Source: JAHHUH01 sp045123075 (GTDB lineage: Bacteria; Bacillota; Negativicutes; Acidaminococcales; Acidaminococcaceae). Taken from it: a stretch of 64,000 bases of DNA. Made by a program: the position numbers and the translations under genes. A model generated the notes under the pieces. It had not been told where the DNA came from. It saw only the letters and a program-made list of their open reading frames with translations, and did no database searches. Shown here in pieces: positions 1 to 8,887 of the stretch (positions are counted from its first letter, which is position 1; every line of letters begins with the position of its first letter). The stretch covers positions 1-64,000 of the forward strand of contig JBGVIJ010000075.1 in assembly GCA_045123075.1 (NCBI GenBank), read 5' to 3'.

Positions 1-1059
1 GAAATTACTTGGATTACCCAAGACCGTACTTACGAAGATATTACTACCGTTATGCCTATCAAAGTGGGCAGTGAAGTAGAAAGTGCTTTGGTACTTTCCA
101 TGTCCATTGAAGATTTGAAAACCACTATTGCTCACGCTACCGGTTACAGCTCTCGTTATAGCTTGTACTCCATGGTTGGTGAAACTAGTGAATTCTTGGC
201 ATTGCAACATAAAGCAACCCGCGTTGCTCGCACTGATAACAACATTTTGTTACAAGGCGAACCCGGTACCGGCAAACAACGCTTGGCACATGGTATTCAC
301 CAAGCCAGCTCCCGTGCAGCTGCTCCGCTTATCGTAGTTAAATGCGTAAACGCTCCTCTCAAAGAACTGGAAGCAGAATTCTTTGGTTCTATGAGCGGTG
401 ATCAACCTATTGCCGGTAAATTGGAACTTTCCTTGGGCGGTACTTTGTTCCTTGACGAAGTAGAAAAACTGCCTGTAGAAATGGGTGACAAATTGGCAGA
501 TGCTTTGCTTCAAGGTATCGTGAACAAAGAAAGCGGCGTAGTTAAGAAATTTAACGTACGTGTAATTGCTGCCTGCGATTCCAATTTGAAACGTTTGGCT
601 GATAAAGGTTTGTTCTCTCGCAAATTGTACGAATTGGTGCTTGATACTACCATGCGTGTTCCGCCCCTGCGCGAACGTGTTAGAGATATCGAAGTTATCG
701 CAACACATATCCTGGCGGAAATGTCTGCGCAACACAATTTGCCTCCCAAACGCTTGTCTCCGGAAGCAGTTAGCCTGTTGATTAACTGCAGTTGGCCCGG
801 TAACATCAAGCAATTGCAAGGCGTTATTGAACAAGCATTTTTCCATACTCCCGGTAGCATCATTGATGCAGAAAACATTAAACTGCCCGGCGATAGAACT
901 TTGGAAAAATCTTGGAAATACGATAAGGATGCGTTCATCGCAGCTTGGAAATCTGCTGGTGGCAATATTTCCAAATTGGCAAACATGCTCGACGTTAGCC
1001 GTGTAACCTTGTATCGTTATCTTAAAAAATACGGTTTAGGACCTAAATCTGAAGACTAA
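1..1059 (+). CDS. NtrC-like AAA+ transcriptional regulator with Fis-type HTH, DhaR-like (5' partial)
   Basis: The frame is open from base 1, so the N-terminal sensor part lies outside the window. The visible chain ends a GAF/PAS-like domain, then has an AAA+ domain with Walker A GEPGTGKQ (from about base 256), Walker B GGTLFLDEVEKL and the VPPLRER region, and ends in a Fis-type helix-turn-helix (NISKLANMLDVSRVTLYRYL). Family members control operons from enhancer sites. The GAFTGA loop needed to contact sigma-54 is absent: the stretch between AEFFGS and KLELS reads MSGDQPIAG. TyrR and DhaR show the same kind of loss and act with sigma-70, so this is probably not a sigma-54 activator. Its target is not visible. 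Confidence 0.85.
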   Translation, partial: EITWITQDRTYEDITTVMPIKVGSEVESALVLSMSIEDLKTTIAHATGYSSRYSLYSMVGETSEFLALQHKATRVARTDNNILLQGEPGTGKQRLAHGIHQASSRAAAPLIVVKCVNAPLKELEAEFFGSMSGDQPIAGKLELSLGGTLFLDEVEKLPVEMGDKLADALLQGIVNKESGVVKKFNVRVIAACDSNLKRLADKGLFSRKLYELVLDTTMRVPPLRERVRDIEVIATHILAEMSAQHNLPPKRLSPEAVSLLINCSWPGNIKQLQGVIEQAFFHTPGSIIDAENIKLPGDRTLEKSWKYDKDAFIAAWKSAGGNISKLANMLDVSRVTLYRYLKKYGLGPKSED

Positions 1060-1072
1060 GACTTAATTTTTA

Positions 1073-1106
1073 AGGGCTACTTCCTTGCGGAGGTAGCCCT
1101 TTGTGT
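1073..1106 (+). terminator. Rho-independent terminator after the AAA+ regulator
   Basis: An 11-bp stem with one G-T pair (GGGCTACTTCC / GGAGGTAGCCC, 1074-1099) is followed by a short T-rich run. It lies 14 bases after the stop codon. Confidence 0.8.
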
Positions 1107-1166
1107 ATTTTATGTGTTCTCGTTGTAAAAAGAGTGTATAAGTTGTATAAAAATACTTAATTAAGT

Positions 1167-1195
1167 TTGTGAATAATTTGGTTTTGGTCTATAAT
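1167..1195 (+). promoter_or_regulatory. Sigma-70 type promoter of the hybrid kinase/HPt operon
   Basis: TTGTGA (1167-1172) and TATAAT (1190-1195) are separated by exactly 17 bases, 35 bases before the kinase start codon. Confidence 0.7.
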
Positions 1196-1230
1196 AAAGT
1201 AAACCATTTTACATTTTAGGGGGATTGTTT

Positions 1231-3771
1231 ATGCGCTCTGATGATTCTAATATGAAAATGTACGCGTTATGTGCAATCTTTCTAGTGTTTCTTATTGGTC
1301 TGTCTATTTTAAGTTTGAATGTTGTGCGAGAACGTACTCTAAATAGTTCCAAGGTTATGGGACAAAGTATTGCGGCGCGGTTCGTCGATAGAGAAATTGC
1401 CAGAATCCAATCTCAAGAACTGGTAATTAAAGCGGCTGCCGACAGCGTACAAGAAATTGTTTCTGCTAATTCTTCCAATATGGAAACTGATGTGAAGCAA
1501 CAGTTGGAAAAATATACAAAGGTTATCAACGGTATTTTAACCATCGGTACTGCAGAAATGTGTGCCATTATAGATGGTGAAGTTATTGGTGGCGGCTTGT
1601 GGGATAGTACAGAAAACATTGAAGATTTGTACTGGTACCACGAAGCAATGCGCAGGAATGACTGTCAAGTAATTTATACCGATATCAATCGGTTCGGCAG
1701 TGACGATAGACGCGTCCTGACCAAGGCGTTACGCATTGGCGATAGTAAAGATATTATCGTTCTTAATGTTTATCCTGATAGCGTGGGTAAATTTTTGGAA
1801 GATAACATCTTGCCGGAAAACAGTAACTACTATTTGTGCGATACTAATGGCAATTTAATTTATTCTTTGGGCAATCGTAATTTAACTTTGGACGAATTGC
1901 AACCTTACGTTGACCACATAGTTCATGAAATTAAATCCGGCTTGCACGAAGACAGTTCTAGTAGTTATGTAATTGATTTAGATGGCGATAAACGTGGTGT
2001 ATATTATGTAGAAGCGGCTAACGGTTGGGTGGCAATAGTAACCATTCCTCATGAGTATATTTTGCAGGAATACCAAGAACTTTTAGGTTGGTACATTTTG
2101 ATTTTGACAGTATTTGCCTTGTTCATTTTGATTATGTTCCTGCGTAGCAAGCACATGTCACAAAAAGTGGAATCCATGCGTGACGTGGTGCGCATTATGG
2201 GTAACGTTTATTACGCTGTTTATCGTATTAATTACGAAACAGGTACCTATATCCGTATGAAAGGTGCGGAACATTTAGGTAAGGATACTCCTGAAACCGG
2301 TGCGTACGACGAACTCTTACAAAAGATGGTTAAGTACGTTGCACCTGAAACCGCTACTGAATTCGCCGAAACTTTTGCTCTGGAAAATATCCGCAAGCTG
2401 GTTAATGGCAAGATTTTAGACTTTGGCGGCGATTTTCGTGGTTGGTATGGCAAGAGCAAGGAATATAAATGGGTAAACATCCGCCTGTTATCTGATGAAT
2501 ATATGCAAACCGGCGAAGTGCTCATGTGCTTCCGTGAAGTTGAAATGGAAAAACGCATCCAGTTGGAACATCTGAAGATTACAGAAGCTGCGTTGGCTTC
2601 TATGGAAAAATCTGCGGAATCGAAAAATATGTTCTTTTCCAGTATGTCCCATGATATGCGCACTCCTTTGAATGGTATCATTGGTTTGTCCGATTTGGCA
2701 GGCAAACATGTTGATGAACCTGATAAGATTAAAGAATATCTGAAAAAGATTAATACTTCCAGTAAACAGCTCCTGAACTTAATCAATGACATTCTGGATA
2801 TGTCTAAGATGGAACACGGCAAGCTGGAAACTAACAATGAACCTTTTGACTTGCAGGAATCCTTGGAAGATTATCTTGCTCCCTTGGAAATGCAGGCTAA
2901 AGAAGATAAAAAAGATTTTATTTACGAATACAGGGTAGACCACCATAAAGTATGCGGAGATTTTACTCGTATTGGACAAATTTTAAACAACATTATTTCC
3001 AATGCCATCAAATACACTCCATCCAAAGGAACTATTGCGTTTTCCGTTAAGGAAGTTGCGTGTCAAGGCAATGTAGGTAAGTATCAATTTACTGTAGCAG
3101 ATACAGGCTATGGTATGACTGACGAATTCTTACAAAAAATCTTTGAGCCTTTTGAACGTGATATGCGCTTTGGTGCTCGTAAGGCAATGGGTACAGGTTT
3201 AGGGATGACCATTGTTAAAAACTTGGTAACCCAAATGAATGGTGAGATTGAAATTACCAGTGCCATTAATAAAGGTACTTGTGTAGTTATCACTTTACCG
3301 CTTAATTTACAAGGTGATTGCAAGTTGTGTGGTGACCAATGTAAATTGGGTGTTGTTAAACCTGTCGTTGATAAGCCTGCAGATTTGGCTGGCTGTAAAA
3401 TTCTCGTAGCAGAAGATAATGAAATTAATATGGAAATCGTAACCGAGCTGTTACAAATGAAAGGCATTGAAGTTATCCAAGCGTGGAACGGCAGGGAAGC
3501 CGTAGAAGCTTTTGAAAAATCTGCTGTGGGAGAAATCAGTTTAATTTTGATGGATATGCAAATGCCTGAAATGGATGGTTGTGAAGCTGCCCAAGCAATT
3601 AGAGGCTTAGACCGAGGGGATGCGGCAAGCGTGCCTATTATAGCTGTAACTGCGAACGCTTTTGCAGAAGATATTTCTGCGACGATGGCAGCAGGGATGA
3701 ACTCACACATTTCCAAACCTGTTAATTTTAAAACTTTAGAGAAGACTATGATGGAATTCATTACAAAATAA
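1231..3771 (+). CDS. Hybrid sensor histidine kinase with extracellular sensor and C-terminal receiver
   Basis: This 846-residue membrane kinase starts with a TM helix (about 10-30), an extracytoplasmic Cache-like sensor (about 35-280) and a second TM (about 285-305). A PAS-like segment follows, then HisKA with His474 in SMSHDMRTPLNG, an HATPase domain (NIISNAIKYTP, DTGYGMT, GTGLGMT) and a receiver with acceptor Asp775 in LMDMQMPEMDG. Phosphate should pass His474 to Asp775 and then to the HPt protein encoded 15 bases downstream. A TTG at 1225 is in frame, but the AGGGGGA ribosome site (1218-1224) fits ATG 1231. The ligand is unknown, and no output response regulator lies nearby. Confidence 0.93.
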   Translation: MRSDDSNMKMYALCAIFLVFLIGLSILSLNVVRERTLNSSKVMGQSIAARFVDREIARIQSQELVIKAAADSVQEIVSANSSNMETDVKQQLEKYTKVINGILTIGTAEMCAIIDGEVIGGGLWDSTENIEDLYWYHEAMRRNDCQVIYTDINRFGSDDRRVLTKALRIGDSKDIIVLNVYPDSVGKFLEDNILPENSNYYLCDTNGNLIYSLGNRNLTLDELQPYVDHIVHEIKSGLHEDSSSSYVIDLDGDKRGVYYVEAANGWVAIVTIPHEYILQEYQELLGWYILILTVFALFILIMFLRSKHMSQKVESMRDVVRIMGNVYYAVYRINYETGTYIRMKGAEHLGKDTPETGAYDELLQKMVKYVAPETATEFAETFALENIRKLVNGKILDFGGDFRGWYGKSKEYKWVNIRLLSDEYMQTGEVLMCFREVEMEKRIQLEHLKITEAALASMEKSAESKNMFFSSMSHDMRTPLNGIIGLSDLAGKHVDEPDKIKEYLKKINTSSKQLLNLINDILDMSKMEHGKLETNNEPFDLQESLEDYLAPLEMQAKEDKKDFIYEYRVDHHKVCGDFTRIGQILNNIISNAIKYTPSKGTIAFSVKEVACQGNVGKYQFTVADTGYGMTDEFLQKIFEPFERDMRFGARKAMGTGLGMTIVKNLVTQMNGEIEITSAINKGTCVVITLPLNLQGDCKLCGDQCKLGVVKPVVDKPADLAGCKILVAEDNEINMEIVTELLQMKGIEVIQAWNGREAVEAFEKSAVGEISLILMDMQMPEMDGCEAAQAIRGLDRGDAASVPIIAVTANAFAEDISATMAAGMNSHISKPVNFKTLEKTMMEFITK

Positions 3772-3786
3772 TTAGAAAGGGGAAAG

Positions 3787-4146
3787 ATGATGAATATTTG
3801 GGATTTAGAAAAAATTACCGGCGCGGATATTGCAAACACTTTGGAAGAACGCTTTATGGGAAGCGAAGAGCTTTATGTACGTTTTCTGAAAAAGTTGTTG
3901 TACGATGAAAGCTATATGCAATTGAAAGATGCAGCACAATACGGAGACATTAAAGGTGTGGAATTAAAAGCTCATACTTTAAAGGGTGTGTGCGCAACCT
4001 TAGGTTTAACTGAACTTAGCGATAAGTTTAGCCATATTGTGGAAATGGTGCGTCATGGTGAACTTGATGAAGTAAAACTGCGTGCTAGTGTAGAAGATGC
4101 TGGCAACAAGCTTCGTCACGTATTGCTTCTGATTCAAGATTTGTAA
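3787..4146 (+). CDS. HPt-domain phosphotransfer protein
   Basis: This small all-helical protein of 119 residues has the HPt signature KAHTLKGVCATLG, with phospho-acceptor His63. It follows the hybrid kinase with a 15-base gap and its own AGAAAGGGG ribosome site, so the two are co-transcribed. HPt proteins shuttle phosphate between the hybrid kinase receiver and a terminal response regulator. No such regulator is encoded next to it, so the partner must be elsewhere. Two adjacent ATG codons (3787 and 3790) are possible starts. Confidence 0.9.
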   Translation: MMNIWDLEKITGADIANTLEERFMGSEELYVRFLKKLLYDESYMQLKDAAQYGDIKGVELKAHTLKGVCATLGLTELSDKFSHIVEMVRHGELDEVKLRASVEDAGNKLRHVLLLIQDL

Positions 4147-4154
4147 GAGCATTA

Positions 4155-4188
4155 AAAAAGCAACTCACATTTAGTGAGTTGCTTTTTT
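4155..4188. terminator. Bidirectional terminator between the HPt and EamA genes
   Basis: The stem GCAACTCAC / GTGAGTTGC (4160-4182) is flanked by A-run and T-run, so it can end transcripts from both sides. The last codons of the minus-strand EamA gene (stop at 4171-4173) lie inside the hairpin. Confidence 0.88.
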
Positions 4189-5052
4189 CTTTTTAGGCAT
4201 ATTCAATAAAATTATAGAGCTACAAATTAAAAGTGTACCAATCAATTTGTGCAAGGTAACAGGCTCGCTAAAAATTGCGATGCCCACTGCCGCAGCGACT
4301 AAAGGTTCTACGGTTGCCAGGATGGAAGCTCTGCCCGCTTCTACTTCTTCTAATCCCCAAGTGTAGAGGAGGTAAGGAATTACAGTAGAAAGTGCTGCCA
4401 ACCCAAGCGCTGACCAGATTGTGGTGATGTCAAAATATTTTAAGTCGCTAGTAAAATTCGCCAAGGGAATGGAACTAATGGAAGCAAAAATAAAAGCGTA
4501 AGTTGTTATTGTGAGGGTGGAGTAATTACGAATAGCGTATTTACCAAAGATACTATAAAGTGCATAACCAATACCACTGCCCAATCCGAACAGTAACCCT
4601 GCTAAAGAAAGGCTAACTTCACTGTCAAAAGCACCGGTAACAAAAGCGCAGCCTAAGAAGGTTGCTCCCAGGGCAAAGCCTTTGGCAAGGTTAAAGCTTT
4701 CTCCAAAGAGCGCAAGGGACATAAGCATAACAAAGATAGGTGCTGTGTAGAGAAGCAGTGCTGCTACTGCCAAAGAGCTAAGCTCAATGCAGTTAAAGTA
4801 GCAAAAGTTAGAGAAGGTTAAACTTACTACACCCATACCAATTACAGGGAAGATTGTTTTAAGATTAATTTTAAAATGATGTGTACCCATTTTTAAGAGA
4901 ATGGGAATCATCAGCAAGGCAGATACAACGGCACGGATGGAAACGATTTGCATGGAAGTAAAGCCTTGGACTGCAAGTGTTCTAACGAACAAGCCAATCA
5001 AACCCCAAAAGACAGCACTTGCGATAATATATAAATAAGCTTTTGTTTTCAT
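4171..5052 (-). CDS. EamA family drug/metabolite transporter
   Basis: The 293-residue protein has about ten hydrophobic segments in two EamA repeats, the usual DMT-superfamily layout. The first repeat starts MKTKAYLYIIASAVFWGLIG and the second carries GLGSGIGYALYSIFGKYA; the tail is a short lysine-rich stretch (MPKKKKATH). Family members export amino acids, metabolites or drugs across the inner membrane; the substrate cannot be read from sequence. Its start overlaps the stop of the upstream TetR gene by four bases (ATGA), so the pair is translationally coupled. The TetR protein probably controls its expression. Confidence 0.9.
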   Translation of the reverse strand: MKTKAYLYIIASAVFWGLIGLFVRTLAVQGFTSMQIVSIRAVVSALLMIPILLKMGTHHFKINLKTIFPVIGMGVVSLTFSNFCYFNCIELSSLAVAALLLYTAPIFVMLMSLALFGESFNLAKGFALGATFLGCAFVTGAFDSEVSLSLAGLLFGLGSGIGYALYSIFGKYAIRNYSTLTITTYAFIFASISSIPLANFTSDLKYFDITTIWSALGLAALSTVIPYLLYTWGLEEVEAGRASILATVEPLVAAAVGIAIFSEPVTLHKLIGTLLICSSIILLNMPKKKKATH

Positions 5053-5609
5053 AGGAACTGCCTCGTTGTAGTCAAAAAGTATTCAGTAATTTCTTCCGGT
5101 GATTCTTGGGTTTTGTTTTGCAACCACCATTCTACGGTTTCAACAAAGCAAGAAGCAATGTGGTTGATAACGTAATCTTTGGGTAAGTTATTATAGTTTA
5201 AAAGGTCTTTATCAGCATATTGGGTGATGATTAACTTTTTCAGATTGCATTTAAAATAACGTAGGAAGATTTCATTATTTTGAGAAGTGAGTAGTTCAAT
5301 GATGTTACGATCGTTAACTTTTAAATGACAGAGCAAATGGGTAAAGACAGTATCTTCTTTGCAATCGCAGATAAGATGATAATTATCTGTTTGTCCCATA
5401 GCAGTATCTATGATGTGTCCAAAAAGTTCTTCGCACAAATCTCGCAAAAGATAGTCTTTAGTTTCAAAATGTGCGTAGAAAGTAGTTCTGCCTATATTGG
5501 CAAGGTCAATAATTTCTTGGACAGAGATTTGGCTATAATTCTTTTTTGCTAAAAGAGAAGTGAACGCTGTAAAGATGGCTTCTCTAGTTTTGCGTTGTCG
5601 TCTATCCAT
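5049..5609 (-). CDS. TetR/AcrR family transcriptional regulator
   Basis: This 186-residue protein has an N-terminal TetR helix-turn-helix (TREAIFTAFTSLLAKKNYSQ, then IGRTTFYAHFETKDYLLRDL) and a C-terminal ligand/dimer domain of the kind found in small Bacillota TetR proteins. It is first in a two-gene minus-strand operon with the EamA exporter and divergent from the metal ATPase gene. Two 16-bp palindrome-like sites lie between the divergent genes (5640-5655 and 5719-5734), the first about 30 bases before its own start codon. That fits autorepression, perhaps with control of both directions. The inducer is unknown. Confidence 0.9.
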   Translation of the reverse strand: MDRRQRKTREAIFTAFTSLLAKKNYSQISVQEIIDLANIGRTTFYAHFETKDYLLRDLCEELFGHIIDTAMGQTDNYHLICDCKEDTVFTHLLCHLKVNDRNIIELLTSQNNEIFLRYFKCNLKKLIITQYADKDLLNYNNLPKDYVINHIASCFVETVEWWLQNKTQESPEEITEYFLTTTRQFL

Positions 5610-5639
5610 AATTAAAACTCCCGAATAAATTTATAAAAG

Positions 5640-5655
5640 TGTTCTGTAACGAACA
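5640..5655. promoter_or_regulatory. Candidate TetR operator 1
   Basis: TGTTCTGTAACGAACA has perfect 5-bp outer arms (TGTTC/GAACA). It matches the second site at 5719-5734 at TGTT, TTGTA and AACA positions, and lies about 30 bases upstream of the TetR start codon. Confidence 0.5.
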
Positions 5656-5718
5656 AGGCTAAAGTTTTGTGTATTGATTACCTAAATTTTGTTTTTTACA
5701 ATAGGATATAGAACAAAG

Positions 5719-5734
5719 TGTTTTGTACAAAACA
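5719..5734. promoter_or_regulatory. Candidate TetR operator 2 (perfect 16-bp palindrome)
   Basis: TGTTTTGTACAAAACA is a perfect palindrome 48 bases before the metal-ATPase start codon, where its promoter should lie. It shares length and outer bases with the site at 5640-5655. Confidence 0.6.
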
Positions 5735-5781
5735 TATTATAAGATTTTATAGAAACATCGTCAATAAAAGGAGGGTCGTAT

Positions 5782-7797
5782 ATGGATAAGAATAAACACC
5801 ACCACGAAGAATGTTGTTGCAGTTGTGGCTGTGAGCAATCTCATAAGGAAGTAAGTTGTAGCTGTAGTGAAGACCATACTTGCAAAGAAGAAGTTTGTAG
5901 TTGTGGTCATGAGAATTCTTGTAGTGAAGATAGTTGTGGCTGTGGTTGCGGATGCGGCGAGGAACACGAAGGTAGTACTTGGGAGCTGGCACTTGGCGGC
6001 GTGCTCTTTTTAGTAACAGAATTATTGGGTGTTGTACCGGAAGCTTATGAATTATATGTGTTAGTACTTGCCTACTTACTTTTAGGTTGGCGCATTGTTT
6101 GGAAATCTCTCCAAAACATTTTGAAAGGGAATATCTTTGACGAGAACTTTTTGATGACTATTGCTACCGTAGGTGCCTTCGCCATTAAAGCGTGGGAAGA
6201 AGCAGTAGGCGTTATGTTCTTCTATCGACTTGGTGAATATTTTGAACATCGTGCTGTGGAACGAAGTCGCAGCCAAATTATGGAAGCAGTAGATATGCGA
6301 CCGGAAGTTGTGAATCTTTTGGTTAACGATGAAGTAAAAGTAGTGCCTGCTTCTGAGGCGAAGTTAGGCGATATTCTTTTAGTGCGTGTTGGCGACAGGA
6401 TACCTTTAGATAGCATTGTGGTAGAGGGTGTAAGTTTAGTAGATACTTCTCCTATTACCGGTGAACCTGTCCCTGTAAAATGTAAATCTGGCGATTTGGT
6501 AATGTCCGGTTGCGTGAATACTTCTGCAATGCTCAAGGTGCGTGTAGAAAAAGTTTTAGCAGAATCCATGGTTACGAAGATTTTGCGTAGCGTGGAAACT
6601 GCTGCTGAAAGCAAGCCTGCCATTGATAAATTCATCACTCGCTTTGCCAAAGTCTACACTCCTTTTGTAGTAGTGGTAGCGCTCTTGACCGCAATAGTTC
6701 CTTCCATTATTACAGGCAACTGGGAGGAATGGGTTTATACTGCTCTGACATTTTTAGTAATTAGTTGTCCTTGCGCTTTAGTTTTGAGCGTGCCTTTGGC
6801 ATTTTTCTCAGGCATTGGTGTTGCGTCTAAGAATGGTATTTTATTTAAAGGCGGTATCGTTATCGAAGCTTTGAAGAATATTAGCGCTGTAGTTATGGAT
6901 AAAACCGGTACGCTTACTAAAGGCGAGTTTGTGTTGCAAAGTGTTAAGTCTGTTAATGGCGTAGATGCTGATGAAGTTTTAGCACTTTGTGCAGGCGTGG
7001 AGCTTGCTTCTACTCATCCCATAGCAGTTAGCGTTATTAATGTAGCTAATGAGCGTGGTCTACAACTTATTCGCCCTGACAAGTTTGAAGAAATTGCCGG
7101 TGAAGGTTTGGTGGCTGAATGTGGTAAGGATAAAATCTTGTGCGGTAATCTTAAACTGATGAAGCATTTTGGGGTGGAACTTGCTGGTTACGAAGAAGCT
7201 TCTTCCGGCAGTGAAGTTTTGGTGGCTAAAAATAATCTTTACTTAGGGCAACTTGTGATTAGTGACAGCCTTAAAGTTGATGCTAAGAGTGCAGTTACTA
7301 AATTGAAAGAACAAGGTTTAGTTACTGCCATGCTTACAGGCGACAGTCAAAAAGAAGCAGAAAGTATTGCCTTACAAGCGGGTGTTGACGAAGTACGTGC
7401 AAAGCTTTTGCCCCAAGAAAAATTGAGGGAACTACAAGTTTTGCGTGAAAAATTTGGTGCGGTAATGTTTGTAGGCGATGGAATTAATGATGCACCTGTT
7501 TTAGCAGGAGCAGATGTTGGTGCTGCTATGGGAAGTGGTGCAGATGCTGTCATTGAAGCGGCGGATGTAGTTTTTATGAATTCGGAAGTTGCTTCCATTA
7601 ATAAAGCTATTGCCATTGCCAAAGAAACAAGTACTATCGCTTGGCAAAATGTGGTCTTTGCTTTAGGTGTTAAGGGAATAATTATGGTAGCAGGTCTTTT
7701 AGGTTACGCTTCCATGTGGGGTGCAGTTTTTGCTGATACTGGTGTGGCAATGCTATGCGTGCTTAATTCCGTAAGAGTTTTATACAAAAAGTTTTAA
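5782..7797 (+). CDS. Heavy-metal P1B-type ATPase with Cys/His-rich N-terminus
   Basis: This 671-residue inner-membrane pump of the Zn/Cd/Pb (CadA/ZntA) type has the TM metal site CPC at 329-331, phosphorylated Asp373 in DKTGTLT, the STHPIAVS motif, and GDGINDAPVLAGAD in the hinge. It should export soft metal ions from the cytoplasm. In place of the usual folded HMA domain, the first 64 residues hold 15 Cys and 7 His in short CxC, CCC and HHH clusters. The start at ATG 5782 follows a strong AAAGGAGGG site. It is divergent from the TetR/EamA operon and may share its operators. Metal choice is inferred from the family only. Confidence 0.93.
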   Translation: MDKNKHHHEECCCSCGCEQSHKEVSCSCSEDHTCKEEVCSCGHENSCSEDSCGCGCGCGEEHEGSTWELALGGVLFLVTELLGVVPEAYELYVLVLAYLLLGWRIVWKSLQNILKGNIFDENFLMTIATVGAFAIKAWEEAVGVMFFYRLGEYFEHRAVERSRSQIMEAVDMRPEVVNLLVNDEVKVVPASEAKLGDILLVRVGDRIPLDSIVVEGVSLVDTSPITGEPVPVKCKSGDLVMSGCVNTSAMLKVRVEKVLAESMVTKILRSVETAAESKPAIDKFITRFAKVYTPFVVVVALLTAIVPSIITGNWEEWVYTALTFLVISCPCALVLSVPLAFFSGIGVASKNGILFKGGIVIEALKNISAVVMDKTGTLTKGEFVLQSVKSVNGVDADEVLALCAGVELASTHPIAVSVINVANERGLQLIRPDKFEEIAGEGLVAECGKDKILCGNLKLMKHFGVELAGYEEASSGSEVLVAKNNLYLGQLVISDSLKVDAKSAVTKLKEQGLVTAMLTGDSQKEAESIALQAGVDEVRAKLLPQEKLRELQVLREKFGAVMFVGDGINDAPVLAGADVGAAMGSGADAVIEAADVVFMNSEVASINKAIAIAKETSTIAWQNVVFALGVKGIIMVAGLLGYASMWGAVFADTGVAMLCVLNSVRVLYKKF

Positions 7798-7803
7798 AAA
7801 GAA

Positions 7804-7834
7804 AAGGTACACTAAGTTTTCTTAGTGTACCTTA
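7804..7834. terminator. Terminator between the convergent ATPase and YitT genes
   Basis: A perfect 11-bp stem, GGTACACTAAG / CTTAGTGTACC (7806-7831), encloses a TTTT loop. The flanking T-runs are weak, but its position between convergent genes fits a shared terminator. Confidence 0.75.
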
Positions 7835-7841
7835 ACTGTTT

Positions 7842-8759
7842 TTAAGATTGGTTTTCGTGATGAGGTTGATGCCCTTTAGGAGGTAACGGTCTCGGGAAGT
7901 TGGGACCGGAAGCTTTCAAAGTAAAGCCACGCCCGAAAACGTCGTTAACATCGTGGATAATCATAAACGCGTTGGGGTCTATGTCGCGAACGATGCTGCG
8001 GATTTTGGCAGTTTGGGTAAGTTTAGCAACTACAAAAAGAATATCACGTTGACGATGGGTAAAGGCACCTTCGCCGTGCAGATAGGTTACGCCACGACCA
8101 ACAACCTTGATGATTGCTTCTGCAATAGGTTCGGGGTTGTCACTGATGATGATAATGTTCTTTTTGAAATCGAAGCCGATGACGAAAGCGTTACAGGTTT
8201 TGTTCATTACGAACATGGTAAGTAAGGTGTAGAGCACAGGCTCGATACCAAAGAGGAAGCTGCCTACGAAGAGCAGAAGGATGTTAAAAACAAAGTTACA
8301 ATTATTGATGCTTATTGAATAGTATTTTTGGATGATGGCACCAACAATATCCATACCACCACCGCTACCACCAACGCGATACATTAAAGCTGCACCAATA
8401 CCATACAGAGCACCGCCCGCAATGCAGGAGAGTAGTTTGTCGTGAACGATTACTGTTTCGGACAAAAAGTGGAAGAAGTCTACACAGAAGGAGAAGGCAA
8501 GCATGCCATAGAGTGCACCTACAATGTATTCCTTATCCATAAATTTGTAAGCAAGAATAAAAAGCGGAATATTTAGGATAATGCTTACAATACCTACGGG
8601 CAACCCGAAAAGGTAGTAGGCAATTACAGCGACACCACTAATGCCACCGCTTAAAAGATTGTTGGTCAAATAGAATGTGTTAAAGGCGATACCTATGATT
8701 ACGCAACCTATGGTAACCATTAAGTAACGATAGAAAATGCTGTTAAGATTGTTTTTCAT
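7842..8759 (-). CDS. YitT family membrane protein (DUF161 + DUF2179)
   Basis: The 305-residue protein has five or six N-terminal TM helices, with the family hallmark NTFYLTNNLLSGGISGVAVI and a glycine-rich VGGSGGGMD segment. A cytosolic C-terminal DUF2179 domain follows (about 205-290). The family is widespread in Bacillota and its biochemical role is not established. The final residues are Pro/His rich. It is a single gene, convergent with the ATPase and divergent from ispE. The AAGGAGC site before ATG 8759 supports the start. Confidence 0.9.
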   Translation of the reverse strand: MKNNLNSIFYRYLMVTIGCVIIGIAFNTFYLTNNLLSGGISGVAVIAYYLFGLPVGIVSIILNIPLFILAYKFMDKEYIVGALYGMLAFSFCVDFFHFLSETVIVHDKLLSCIAGGALYGIGAALMYRVGGSGGGMDIVGAIIQKYYSISINNCNFVFNILLLFVGSFLFGIEPVLYTLLTMFVMNKTCNAFVIGFDFKKNIIIISDNPEPIAEAIIKVVGRGVTYLHGEGAFTHRQRDILFVVAKLTQTAKIRSIVRDIDPNAFMIIHDVNDVFGRGFTLKASGPNFPRPLPPKGHQPHHENQS

Positions 8760-8887
8760 AAATGCTCCTTATACAAAGCAGATTGTTTTGTAAATACTAG
8801 AACCAAGTATATAGTAACACTTTGGGTAAAAAAAGCAATATTGAATAATTAAGGTGAGTAAAATATAAATAAAATGGTAAAATAATA

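Noticed and set aside
1156..1165. Palindrome CTTAATTAAG upstream of the hybrid kinase
   Set aside because: It is short and made mostly of A/T bases in an A/T-rich gap, so chance is likely and no second copy was found.
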